This document shows, piece by piece, positions 22,444 through 35,500 of a stretch of 64,000 bases of DNA. The position numbers and the translations under genes are program-made. This stretch comes from Crambe crambe (Eukaryota; Porifera; Demospongiae; Poecilosclerida; Crambeidae). The notes under the pieces are model-generated. The model did no database searches. It saw only the letters and a program-made list of their open reading frames with translations, and was not told where the DNA came from. Location of the stretch: the NCBI GenBank assembly GCA_963924555.1, contig OZ004597.1:930001-994000 (forward strand), in the 5' to 3' direction. Within the stretch, counting starts at the first letter, position 1. Each line of letters starts with the position of its first letter.

Positions 22444-22615
22444 TGTGATAAAACATGCTTTAGGCTTTTTGCAGGTGGAGAAGAAAAAAAAGCTGCGAGG
22501 AACAAATTCAGTGATTAAAGGTGTTCATGTTGTGGATAATCAGTATACCAGTGAACAAAAAAAAAAATTAAATAAATAGATCATTTCAGATTCACAGGGG
22601 ATTGAGGTGCATACC

Positions 22616-23753
22616 CTAAGGAGCAGCAAATTGCACCACTAAAGGCTCTCCACTTTTAATCTCCATACTCTCTACAGCAGAATTGGCTGCTTCCGATCGG
22701 TCAGTTACCTGCAGTGATGATATCACAAGTAGAAAGTTATAAATTTTATTCTGTCCTTATTAGTGGCTCAAATTCTTAGTGTATGCAATGCATGATTGTT
22801 GGAATGTTAACTCACAAATTTGACATCTGATGGAGAGACTAGTTCCTTTGAAAGCATGATGTTGGGAGGCTGGCTAGACACTGGGAGTTTGCTTACAGGT
22901 GTGGGGACCCCTCGTATAGACGACACTTGGGAGCTGTACATTCACGAGAGACATCAACAGACAATATGAAATTACCACATAAAACTATAAGATGAGTGAA
23001 ACAATCACTGTCCATATACACACACAGGAAATGCAATTACACTATAGTGTATATATCACATGACTCTCAGGTACTAAGTTCACAGGTTAACTGTGTGATA
23101 TCACACCACAACACGATCACATGATTGCATATACACACACTATCAAACTAAAAACTTACTGGTAATCTCTTGTTCTGCCTCTCATTTCAGCATTGTCCAT
23201 GCTGTGAGGCTCTATCACTGTCACATCTATCACTTCACTGCAAAAAGAAACAGGAAGCATTTCTATAGAATATGCTCTGTAAGATCAGAGAGCAACCATG
23301 CTCTCACTCACTTTGCAGTTTTTTGAAGTATTCTGTTCAGAGCTGACTCTTCATCTGTCTTAGTTATGTGATTATTGGAGTTAGATCTGTACAAATGATT
23401 ACACAGAGGATCATCACTATCACATGACCACCCCAGGCCCAATGAAATTGCATGACAGGGAACTTACGTAGGTATGCTGACAGGAGCACGGGCAGTCTTA
23501 TCTTTATTTAGCAGTGAAGTGGTCTCATTGGGACCCTAATAAAATGGCAGTTATTCAAGTGGTGGATTTTATCAAAATTATATTTCTACAATTAAGATAG
23601 CTATCAGCTTAACTAAAACTACAGCACATGTAACTAGTCAATAACTCTAGATGTTTTTTAACACCACCACCCACTACAACAGTTTAGAAGCATCATATTA
23701 ATTGGACTCACATCAGTCTGGTCATTATCTTCTGAACTCGGACAACACCCCAT
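22616..23753 (-). CDS. LAMTOR1: LAMTOR1 (p18), membrane anchor of the Ragulator complex
   Basis: Six minus-strand exons start at ATG 23753 and end at TAG 22618-22616. The first exon codes MGCCPSSEDNDQTD: Gly2 for myristoylation and Cys3-Cys4 for palmitoylation, as in vertebrate LAMTOR1 (MGCCYSSENEDS). Later exons carry DEESALNRILQKTAK, EVIDVTVIE, a GRTRDYQ helix region, PPNIMLSKELVSPSDVKF and the C-terminal SGEPLVVQFAAP, all in the expected order. Ragulator holds Rag GTPases at the lysosome surface for mTORC1 activation. Length, about 160 residues, matches the family. It shares a short divergent promoter with POLR1E. Confidence 0.93.
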
Positions 23754-23919
23754 TCTCAAGCAAACTTGGGTTCCTTTTTGACTAAAGGTGACTGCCGCAA
23801 GTTTTAATTAAAATTGCGTGATCATCACGTGGTTATAAGTGGGTTGTGCCGTCACGCCCGCGCCCCACGTCATAAGTTTACTGACGCGATAAGAGTATGC
23901 GGAGTTCACGTGTTCAAAT
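23754..23919. promoter_or_regulatory. Divergent promoter region, LAMTOR1 / POLR1E
   Basis: 166 bp between opposite start codons. The segment is GC-richer than its surroundings and holds cacgtggt at 23826-23833 and cacgtg at 23907-23912. CACGTG is the core E-box/CLEAR-type site used by MYC and TFEB-type factors. That would suit both a lysosomal scaffold gene and a Pol I gene, but binding is an inference. Confidence 0.6.
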
Positions 23920-25978
23920 ATGGAGGAAGAAGCGTGTAGGATTAGTGTGCCAGAAGATTTTGAGGAGAAGCGTTGTTTTTTGGGTTAGTAAAGTGTAAAC
24001 ATTGGGGGAAAAAGCTACTTATTTATTTCACCATCAGTTAATTTCTCAAATGGACGACTGCTTCCTTCACTCCACCCTCCAAAGTTCACTCTCTACAATA
24101 AACCAAAAGATAAAACGGGAAAAAAGAAGATTCTGGTGTGTTATGTATATTACTATTAAGGCTTACTATGAATTATCGTTCCAGTTAGCTGAGACTGATG
24201 GAATGTCTTATATTGGAACCAACTTTGATTCTACGAGTGCGAACATCAATAATTCCTGCCAGTGAATTAGAATTATGTTGGTGAGAACAACTAAATCCAT
24301 ACCTCTTATATTTAGATACTGCATTGGAGCACTTGATAGAAGCAGTGGTGTCATGACATTATGTAAAACTGAAGTGCTGACTCTTAAACCACATGTTCCA
24401 GGTACTAATGTGGTAAAGGGTCGTATTGATAACTAGCTTTTTTAAAATAAGGTATCGCTGATACTGAAGAGGAAGAGGAATCTGGTGATCCTATGAAGAG
24501 GGTGTACACTCCGAAATCCTTGACTCAAACGGTAGATCTCTTTGGCAGCGAGAAACAGAAACGAGCCTTCTCAGCAGCGCAAAGAAACAAGGTAGAGAGT
24601 GGTGCCTTGGAAGTAGCTCTGGAGTCAGCATTCTCTTATGCAGAAGCTGGAGTGGAAAAAGTGTCACCAGCAGGTGAACTATTCTGTATGGTAATTGAAT
24701 GTTGTGATTGATTTGTCAAATCTTCCCCCGTAGATTCATCATTTCAGAACTCTGGTTTGATGCCACCCCACAATCTTGCAGCTGAAACCCCTCAGGAGGT
24801 TTATGACATCAATGACAGTATCCTTGTTTTTGTATATGCAAAGATTTTCCTTTGTTGTCTTCTTTCAGAGCCACTATATCAAACTAATTCCGTAACAATT
24901 TTCAATTTAGTTGTGTCCATAGCCGAACTTGTCATTTTGAAGAATGTCTCAGACATCTTCACAGAGGCCACACCTGCTGATATAGCTCAGTGGAGGGCGG
25001 AGAACAAGTGAGAAATGAATGAAAAGAACGCTGATTCACCCAGTCCACTATTGTGTATTACAGGTATCCAGAGTACATACTCCAACATGTCCTGCAGCTG
25101 TCTTCCACTAATACTCACCAAAGGCTCAAGGCTGCCATTCTTCTTTACGCGGCATTCCTGATCCAAATGCACAATATGAACCCCAGAACTGTGCAGAAGC
25201 AAGGTGAGTGAGTGAGTGATTATTCAGGGGGGCTTATTTTAGAACCCTAGAATTGTGCAGAGCAAGGTGAGCGAGTGAGTGCAGTAGAGTGGGGGGGGGG
25301 GGCTTGTTTAGAAACCACAGTTGGGAGGGGGGCTTGTTTTAGAACCCAGAATTGTGCAGAGCAAGGTGAGTGAGTGAGTGATTACGGTAGAGTGGGGGCT
25401 TTTTAAAGAAATACTCTTATCTCACCCGTTTGGTTTGTATTTAGGCCTTGAATTTGAAGGATTTTCTCCCCCTTTTGAAATCACGGAGCAACTTCTTGCC
25501 AAATTCACAGAGAAACAAGGAGTAAAGAGAACTCAGCATGTGTTATCCACACGCATGAAGGACAAGATACGTCTGCACTTGCTTGTCTTGTGTCTGCTGA
25601 TTGACGATTTCAGTGTAGAGTTGTCCACTTTGCAGAAAGACCTCAAGATATCCACAAACAAGTGAGTGGATGTGGAGTGCAGATGTGAACAGAGTGTGAA
25701 TCCTGTAGTCCCAATCTCATGAATAAATAAACGAGTTTCATATTACATGATATCCTTCTAAAATCAAACTTTAAGATCGATTATAATTAATATTGTGTTT
25801 TTATAGACTGAAGGATCATTTTAAAGCACTTGGGTGCACAGTGAAGAGAATTGGTGTGAAGAGACCTGCTCCTTCTGAAGACGCTGATGAAAAACACACC
25901 GCTTCCTTCATGGCAGTCCTCAAAATTCCTCTTAACTTTCCTCAATCAAAACAAGGAAGAAAGAAAAAGAACAACTAG
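23920..25978 (+). CDS. POLR1E: RNA polymerase I subunit POLR1E (PAF53/A49)
   Basis: Spliced gene starting with MEEEACRISVPEDFEEKRCF and ending at TAG 25976-25978. Conserved parts in order: VNFSNGRLLPSL and KFTLYNKPKD (dimerisation module), LAETDGMSYIGTNF, YCIGALDRSSGVMTL, the linker SLTQTVDLFGSEKQKRAFSA, then the tandem winged-helix region (KYPEYILQHVLQ, RLKAAILLYAAFLIQMHNMN, RMKDKIRLHLLVLCLLIDDF, LSTLQKDLKIS). These match vertebrate PAF53 (VQFSNGKL, FTLYENKD, LAAETDRLSYVGNNFG, LQRDLKLS). The subunit pairs with A34.5/PAF49 and supports initiation and elongation on rDNA in the nucleolus. One intron after the codons for NPRTVQKQ contains decoy copies of the exon end. Confidence 0.93.
25185..25385. 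repeat. Tandem copies of an exon end plus splice donor
   Basis: The POLR1E exon ends cagaactgtgcagaagcaag and is followed by gtgagtgagtgagtg. Two more copies, agaattgtgcagagcaag plus gtgagcgagtg or gtgagtgagtg, follow inside the intron near 25250 and 25350, separated by G-rich runs. All keep the GTGAG donor. Confidence 0.85.
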
Positions 25979-26528
25979 ACCAATCAGTTATGTCAATGAC
26001 TTTTTTGTGTGTACTTTGAAGTTTGCATCACTCCAACCATCTGGTCCTGTTAAGATATTATTTACAACAAAAGTATTCAATGTCTCAGATAAGGAAGTGC
26101 TAGATCCTTAAGCAATGTCATGTTGGAGCCAATCGCCATGGTGCACTAATTTAATAGCTATGATACATGCAACACCACCAACACTGGCAGACTGTGACTG
26201 TATCAACTTACCAGCTGTAAGGAGACCACACAGATGTGCTTCTGATGTATGGCAACCTTCCATCCGGTTCTATATCATTGCATAATGCTTTTAAGGAAAG
26301 AAGTGATTAAACAAATTTTAAAATACATAGCTATGGTGCTGATTATACATTTAATGATGCTTAAAAAAAGTCAAAGAGAATTGTAATGATTGATTTGAGA
26401 TTGGCATACTAAATGTGACTATTTATTGGCAAATGGCGTTAAATATAAAATGTAAAAAAAAGTTATTAAAAAAACAACAACAAATTGGTGGATTTGATTG
26501 GATGTTACATAAACTGGCATAATGTCTT
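25979..26528. other. Convergent 3' spacer, no gene recognised
   Basis: 550 bp between the stops of POLR1E and cadherin 2. The open frame at 25887-26111 is an out-of-frame shadow of the last exon. Nothing else was recognised. Confidence 0.6.
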
Positions 26529-29410
26529 TTACACATCAAAAGATTGTTGAGAAGGAGGTATGATAAACACCTTCTGTATCTTTGGAGTGGATTCACCACT
26601 GGTGCTTGTTGAACCAGCCACAACTGTGGTCGTGTACTGTGAAGAGCAGTCAGCCGAGGGGAAATGATTCATGATTTGCCGTCCACTCTCTGAGTCGGTG
26701 AAAATAGAGTCGATCTCGTCTTCTTGAAGACGTGCCAGTCTACTCTCCAATGGGTCCAACATGACTGCTGTTCCCTCACCTCCTCCCTGACTGTCAAACA
26801 TCTGTTGTTCCACCATCGACTCGGTCAGCTGGCTCTCAACAACACTGGGATCTGTACTCACGTCTTCAAAAGGTCTATACGGTCCCGACAGCAGATCTAG
26901 ATGATCCACGGCAGTCTTCATCCTGTCCTGTGCATCCCACTTTGAAATGGGGTCAATGAGAGACACAGAATTGAGGGTGTGGTACGGTCTTTCGTTGTGA
27001 CTCCCGTCCCCACTGCTGACGCTGCGACCAGGTTGGTTGGCAGTGTAGTTGATGTGGTCAGGAATCCGTCCCAGTGTGTAATAGTGCATCTTTTGCTTGG
27101 CAGGGCTGCCTCCGATGTGTCGTTCGCTGGAGTAGGCACTCGGTGAATCCATGTGCTTCATGGAGCGAGAGGGCCTCGTCAAGATAATGGAGTCTTGTGT
27201 CTGTTGACTGGACTGTCGAGGGTCACTCAATTGTCTACTATGAACAGGCCAAGAGTCATTATGTTTGCGTGGGATGCAATAATTCCCGTTCTGTGGAATT
27301 CTCGGATCACTGTACTGACGGGCAAATAACATGCCATTGTAGTCGTCATGTGATATCTTTGGATCACTCATCTGCCTGTCGTGGTACGACCGATTGTTAT
27401 AATTCGATTCTGATCTGTACGACTCATGGACCATCCTCCCATTCCCATTCCCCATACCAGAGCCCGGAGAAGACTGCATGTAGTTTTCGTAACGAGGAGT
27501 CTTAGTCAACGGTGACTGTGCTGCATTCATAGATCTCGACCTTGCTCTGGTGTGGCTTTGCTTCATGTGTTTGGAGGTGAAGGAAGGCGGAGACTTGTAC
27601 ATGGGAGGCTGAATGTGTGGAGGGTAACTGGGGACATTGGCGTGGAGACTGTCTGTGTGTGATGATGGGTACACATAATAACCCGCTGGCATCCTCTCAC
27701 TCTCCCGCTCTGTATCAGGTATCTTATACCAGCGGGGGGTGCTGCAGTCTGATATTTTAGAATTCTCGCTGTCAGACCCCCGGCCTTGATTTTGCATGGA
27801 CCCCCCAACTCCTGATGAAGTGTTGAAGGACGTTTCTGTGTCGGTTCCGTCGTCGCCATACTCACTCTGACTGAGGTGTGTGTTGGGGACTTGGAGAGGA
27901 ATCATCACTTTCTTCTCCTTGGGGGTGAGAGGTGTGAGGGGTGTGTGTGGTGAGGAGGGCAAGTGGGAGGAGTGGGGGTGCTGCTGGTCCAGGTTGGGCA
28001 TTGTCCCTCTCATTCTTGCTAGTGAGATGGAAGGACGATTCTGCAGCTGCTCGTTGCAACATGAGCTGACAATCTCTTCAGACTCTGAAGTGTGAAGTGA
28101 ATCAGAGCTAGCCACTTCATTCCCGGAATCGTCCATTTTCGGAATTCCCTGTCCAATGCTGGGGTCCCTGTCAGTGTCCGTCTTTATCCCACTCTCAATA
28201 CTGGTACAGGATTTTCTCCTCCCTCGGGCCACAGGACGATGCGAGGGTGTGTCCATCTCTGGGTCCCCATCTTCAGCATGTTCCTGATAAGTGCTGATGC
28301 TGCTCCCCCTCTCGTGACTGTCAGTGCAATTGGCATTGGTTGATGAAGTGGGGGAGAGTCTTCGAGACCTAGGATTGGTGGGCGTGTACGGATTAGCTTG
28401 TGACTTGGAGTGTCCGTTGGTGATACTGTATGACCTCTTCTTTCTTTCCTGTCTCCGACGATGGACGATTGTGATGAAGACGATCAGGAAGACAACTATA
28501 ATCACCACAACTCCAGCTGCTACCCCACCAGCGAGGTAGCCTGTTGGTGTCTTGGTTGGAACCAGCGCTAAAGATACTACTCCTGTCGAATACGTTCCTG
28601 CTGTTGTAGCTGGAGGTTCGCAAACCTGCTCATCGGGGGAGAGACTCAAATCTCCTTCACACACACACTTGATTTCTCCGAGTCTGTTAGGCTCACACGC
28701 AGCATTCGTTGGACAGTCAGAAAGATCACAGAGGTCGCAATATTCCTCAACTCCTCTTTGATCTTCCACTTGAAATCCTCCCTCTGTGGTGGAAGCTGAA
28801 AGGAGTCCTCTCAATGGAATCTCGATCCCATTCACTGCCACTCGACTGACACAGCCAGCGAAGTAGGAACTAGCAACTCTTCCTCCAATGGTAAGTTCCG
28901 TCTGGGGCAGTTTGACTAACGGAGTGATGGCTGAAACGCTATCTTCAGTTCTATGATTCAACAACTTATCCCCAGACAACTCCACTCTAGCACCCACATC
29001 TGTTGTGGTAGCAGTGAGATGGTAGAGCGTCCGATTGTGTAGCTCCAAATTTTGCAGAGCCAGCTCAACAAGATCTCCACCAGAATAATCAGAGATTCTG
29101 TAGGTGAGAGTACTATGTCTGCCACCATTATGTGTAATCTGCAGAGTTCAGGGGGAGGAGAAAGTAAGTAACAAGATCAAAGAATATATCCATTAAAATG
29201 TGCAAGCTGAGTTGGAAGTTGGGGGAGGAGAACTGTGAGCTAGCTAGTTGTACGTATGGTACGTGGTACATACGAAAAGTAAACACCTCATAGGGATTCA
29301 CCGAGTATGAAATTTCAGTTGACTTGCTTCAATTAGTCTTAAGTTCAGAGCTTCAATACACACACACACACACGTTAGTGCTTGCACACACACACACACA
29401 CACGTTAGTG

Positions 29411-29446
<36 letters not shown>

Positions 29447-29480
29447 GTGGACAGCATTCACTAATTCCACAGCACACACA

Positions 29481-29515
<35 letters not shown>

Positions 29516-32500
29516 TTAATAAAGTGGAGAGAAGAATCAGTTTTAGAAGAGAGAATCACACCACTGGACAACTCTGTGAGTCTGAAGTCAAGTTCAACCA
29601 CTTGAAGATTACTGGTGCCAATGCTTCTCTTTCTCCTCCGACTGCCAGCACCTCCATCTGTCCCCACCACTCCAGCTGGTCTACTTCTCTGTACTTCCAG
29701 GTCAGAGAAGAAGGGATAACCCAAAGTAAGCTTGACATTGGTGTTTCCTTTGAAGCGAATGGGTGCGTAACCTGGTGTATAATCAACAATAGCACTAATA
29801 CATGTAATGTTGTTATGGATACTAAATAAGGTATTAATATTTGCTATGGCGTCATGTTGATTTGATCTCACTACACAAAGGTCCCACTTTTATTTGCACA
29901 CACCCTACATAACACAGCCCAGCACATTGATCAGTGAAAAACCCACACCACAACAGTACCTTATACTCTCATAAATTTAGTCTGGGTGGGTCTAATGCCT
30001 ACCACATGCTGACCTAAAAGAGTGATATTTCCTCTTCCTTTGAACCACCCAGCATTCTTCGCCCATTCCTTTGATAAGGGTTTAGCCTGCCATTGTTCGA
30101 CCCACCTCATGCTCCCATGCACAGCAACATTGGGTTATGACTCGTCCACAACTGAAAATGGTAAGGTATCTCTAATTCTAAGGCTGTATGTGTGCACAGT
30201 TCTGTCTGTGTGTACATATGTATGTGTGTGTGTGTCCAATTCAGCCAAGTGATACTGTCTTGCATGCAGCCTTCGGAGTGATTTGGTTGATACAGTTAAT
30301 AGAGCACAGCAATAATTATCACATTGCTCTTAACCAATCAATGACAAGTGTACAAAAATCTTCACACTTGACACTTCAAACGCATACTTCACTGACTGCA
30401 GCCATTAGATGATGAGCTCCTACAGTAACTCAAAACCTCACCGAATTACCTCTAAATGTACTTCAAACAAATCTCACTCATATATTAAACAGGCCAGTCA
30501 TTAGCAACTCTAAACTGTAACTATTGTCCCGAGGCAGCTCTTAACATGATGCAATTCTTACAACACTTACTGTTTTGACTTTGACTGCCTTGAGAGCTCC
30601 TGCAAGCCTGTGATGGGAATCCACCCAGACATCGGCAGTACGGCTCCTGGGCATAGTCCACGCACTGGGAGGTGCGGTTTGAGTCACATGTCATTTGGAT
30701 TTGGGCACAGGTATTATTATGAGAACGGGTAACTCCTACAGAAAGAAGTATTTGTAAAGTAAAATATTTCCCTAGGATTTTTATATCGAGGTTAGCCAAG
30801 GAGGAGGTGGAGAGAGAAAGATTAATTCAAGGTATGTCTACTGTCATTCAAATGGATGCACACACACACACACAAAGATGTAACCGACATTCATGTCCTC
30901 ACCTTTAACTGTACTGACTTCAACAGCAGGACAACTGAGATTCAAGTGGACTCTTCCCACCATGAAGTTCCTGATTGCCCCCACGAAGCTCGTAGTTGGG
31001 AGACTGGTGTTGGAGAGAGTAAAGATATTGACCCCTCCGAGGTAGAGGGAGCTCCGGTGGTCCAATTGGGCCAATTCCTCTTGCGATCTATTGACGCACC
31101 TGTGGATGATTAAACGTGGAAGTAAGCAAGGCATGAAATCATTCTTGGGATAGCAAATGTGTCATGGACATAGCTAAGACATAAGACATTCCACTTAGTC
31201 TTGCACTAATAAAGACACCTGTGAATTGAATACTGATAGAATGCCAGACTCCATTTGTTTAATTTGTCCCTCTTGATTGGCCACCCACCACCTCCTCTCT
31301 TAAAAAGTAGCTTCAATAATTTAATGGAATTTGTAGTGATGCCAATAATAGTTAAGCAGCTGCCCAATAAAAAAAATCCATGTACTGGATTAACAAAGCA
31401 GCTGCTGCCCAACAAAAAAATCCGCCAATAACAGCAGTTATGGTATCAAAGACTATCAGCTCAACAGAAGATAGTATAATTTTAGTATCAAAGACTAGGC
31501 TGATAATTGATCTGCATGCTTGCTTGATTATTATGTGGCAGATTCTGTGGTTAAAGGCTCTTAAGATTGTGCACATTGTGGGCTACTTTATCTCCTCAAG
31601 TGTGCACAAGCATGTAAACAGCACACGGAATACATCTGTGCTGTCTGCTCCTCACACACCCGAGCAGACACTCAGCAAAGTTGGAGATTAGATCAGGATT
31701 GTGATAGCAGGGTAAGTGGAGATCACCCAGCCACTGTCGGTTGGTGTAGGAGTTGTGGGTAAAATCAGCTATGCCAAGGAAATTATCTGCTGATGCAAAC
31801 ACAAAGACATTTGTGGTATGTTCCTCTCCTCTCCAATAAAAAGGGAGTGAACATTTCTTAAGAAAGACATCATACTCTTCATGCATGCACAGCGGAACAG
31901 GAAAGCCAAGTGGAGCCTCTCTGCTCCACCAAGTTGCCACCTTCTGTGGAGGAGTGCAATAACAATCAAGCAAATGGTTCTAGAGGCTTTCAAGGTCTAT
32001 TGCCTTTAAATGTAGCCCTACATGGGAGTTCATTGGGACAACTAAGGGTGTCTGTATGCAGCCAATATCAAACGGATGGTCCATTTAATGTGCACTTGGC
32101 CTAGTTCACATCGTTGGGCATGGTACTTCTAGAGAACGCAGGCGCCCACAAACACAACACTTTAAAGAGCCTCTATCACAACAGCTTAGATATGTCATTA
32201 TGTGGAAACGCTTTGTGTGGTCTGCAAAAAACTTGTCCAAGCAGGAGCGTGATCATAACAAATATCCAGGGATGCCTCCCCTTAAGCTCTAGCTCTTAAG
32301 ATGACCTAAAACGGACACTTTCCAAGGCATTCTAATTACCGCAAGCAACAGTCCCAAGCGATTCCCAAGGCTCTGTGAATATCATTCTCCTTCTTCATCC
32401 TACATACGCTTTTCAAGCAAAGTTTAGACAGATGTGCCCAGACCACCGAGAAACAACTTTTCCCCGTAACGGACTTCATCACATGAGGTGGATGCAGATG

Positions 32501-35500
32501 CATGAATACACAGAGAAACAACTTTCCCTCTGATGGAATTCATCACATGAGGAGGCTGTATACGTTATAGTGATATTCCACTGAGCATACTGAATTACAT
32601 TGTCCTGGTGACCTTCACTGGTCCCTGGTCAAGGAATTCCAGCTATTTTGTTTGTCTTTTGGAAAAAAATGTTATGATTTCGGAGATGATATTGCAACTC
32701 CACTGGTATCATGTCTGTGAGGGAAAGAGTAACCGTCTACTCCCCAATTGTTCTAATGTCACACACAATCTTCATCTGAATAGGCACACATAATTCAACA
32801 AAAATATTTAATTTGAATGACAAAATATTAAACCAATTTACGGTCCACATAAGGAAAGATATCTGCTATCTGTTACACTAAGAACTGTTAGTTCAACATG
32901 GAATTCAACAATTATTTTGGGTGTATTCAATATCTTCATATTTCCATAATTGGTAATGGACTCCCATCTATCTAGCTATTCCATAGTGAATAGCCTCAGG
33001 GGTTTCTCCCTTTTACATCAGTTATGCTTTAGTGAATACTTTTGCTTTTAACTCCCAGGTGTGATGGATGGGGTGTGATTTCATGCTAAATGGTATTAAG
33101 ACGCAACACTATGAGGAGATATTGTAAACTTTGGTCTTGCGTTTGTATACATCCGGAGGTGCTGAACCATGCATGTATTGTGACTATGAAAGAAATGTGT
33201 GTTGGGGGAGTTCGTATGCCCAAATCATGTCATCATCATTTGATGTTACTTACTGTCGTTATTTTCAAATTTCCTAGGAATTATTATTACCCCTTACCCT
33301 TGAACCGAGGAATTCCATAGGAGAGAGAGTTGCCTGTCACTGGAATCGGCCACCTCCACTTCAAGGCTGTTAATCTGTAGGTAATATATACATCAGGTGA
33401 CAATTATCATGACATAATGTTTATCTTCAAGGCAGCTGGCGTATAAATAGTGACATAATAATATATATCATTTATCATCAGAGTCAGGTCCTAACCTAAA
33501 CCGTATTTTAGATCGCATAAACTCCCCAATTTTATGGTTCTTTATTGAATAAACAACCATCTGTTTCTCTCTTTGTTACAATTCTTGGCACCAAAACCCA
33601 CCCTAGGTGGAAGCCAATTGATGGCAGGCTTCCTGCCTTGGTTTTGATAGTGGTCTCTTGAGTAAAGTGGAGCAGACTCCAGTTTTTCCCACGGAGAGAC
33701 ACTCATGCCACACATGCACATGCAACTAAGTACAGCATACATTCTCTCATATGTGGGAGTCTTTGCACTGTATTGATATCATGGAGTCCTAAGACCTTGT
33801 ATTGATAATCATAGTCATGCTGGCTACCGAGTGAACCCACTAAAATTAATGATTTTTTTAAAAAAAGTGCCCATAACAGTAGCTTATAAGGTGTCATATA
33901 CGCATCCCTTAGTGAAAGGATTTTGGTACACAGAATGAGTCCATTATACCAGTATATATATACCTTATGGTTATACCTACAATGGGTTTATATTATGATG
34001 TCCAGTATTAAGATTTGGACAGTGAATAATTGTTGTCATTAAAGACCGGATTGCCTTAGGCCCAACAAACTGAATGAATAATCTTTAGCAGCATCCCTAC
34101 TAGCTACACAGCTGGGGGGAGATAAGTGAATGAATCTGATTTCCTAAAAGTGCTAGATTCAAATATAGACGAGGTGTGATTACAACTAAAAAGAAGTTGT
34201 CCAAGGTCCACACACTCCCACAGTCTCAGGTCAAGATCTGATCAAACTTCTAGTGAGGGGGAGGAGGATGTATTTATATTATGAATTCAATTGTTAAAGC
34301 TAATTTACCACAATAAAATGACTGCATGCAATAAAGTGTCAACATTAACAGCAGCTGCACTATAAGGCAACTATAATAACTATAATTATCAAAATTCTAG
34401 TTTTGATGATACATCATCTAAGCACATTCCTATGAAATAATAAGCACAGTACATCACCACCTTTGGGATCTTAGTCCTTAGTTTTAACAGGAATTGCAAA
34501 GCTATTTTGCTAAGTGTATTCATTAGTCATGACATTCATTGAAGAAACAACCTCAGCAGTAGATCACATTTAGCATGTTAATCACTTACCTGATTATGGG
34601 ACTTTTCCACATGAATAAAGTGCCAGGCATCATTGGATACACTGATGGTTGTATCTCGCCGCATCTCATTCCCAAGCCTCGCTAAAACACTCCCATTTTG
34701 GATCTGAATTGAAAATGCCACGCCTCCTGGATCCTGTTGGTAGACCAGCAATCCATTACGCTCCGTGGTCCTCAGCTCTAGGTAGACACTGGTGGTTGTC
34801 TCATCCAGCAAGTTAATGTCATTGTTGGTGTATTCTTGGTAGGCATTGAGGATAAAAGTAGCAGCAGGGAGAATGGAGATCACAACTCTTACAGAAGTAG
34901 AAAGAGGTTCTGTTCCATTATCAGTGGCTGTGATGTTTATGGTTACGCTGCCACCAACTTGGAGGTAATTGATGGATGAACTGATTGTACTTATAATCCC
35001 ATCAACTGGCGAGACTTCAAACCACTCGCCAGCTCCTGTTTCCTGAACATGTGAAATGGAATAGGTGACCCTGGCATTCTCACCGATATCGTTATCAAAT
35101 GCTGCAAGCTGAAGAATTTCTTTCCCCACCGGACTTCCCTCAGAGACAAAGGCCGTGTACTCTTCTTCACTGAATCTTGGAGCATTGTCATTTGTATCCA
35201 AAACTCTGATCAGTATCGTTGAATTGCGCCGCAGAGAAGGTTCAACGTTATTCTCCACTTCGAGTGTAATGGCTATTTCTGGAGTTTGTTCTCTGTCCAA
35301 GGTACCGTTTAACGATATCAATATGGCATCAGTCTTTTTCCCTTGAGAATGATGGCTGACAACAATGGGAGCCATTTCAGATACATACCATTTCAAAGAA
35401 GTGCGGTTGATCACTCGGAGACTATCAGATGAATCATTGTCACTGACCTTGAGCCAAAGGAGGAAGGGACTAATTATATCCACATCTTCAGTCAGAAAAA

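Noticed and set aside
29298-29516. Cys-Val-rich minus-strand frame
   Set aside because: Translation of a (CA)n/(GT)n microsatellite.
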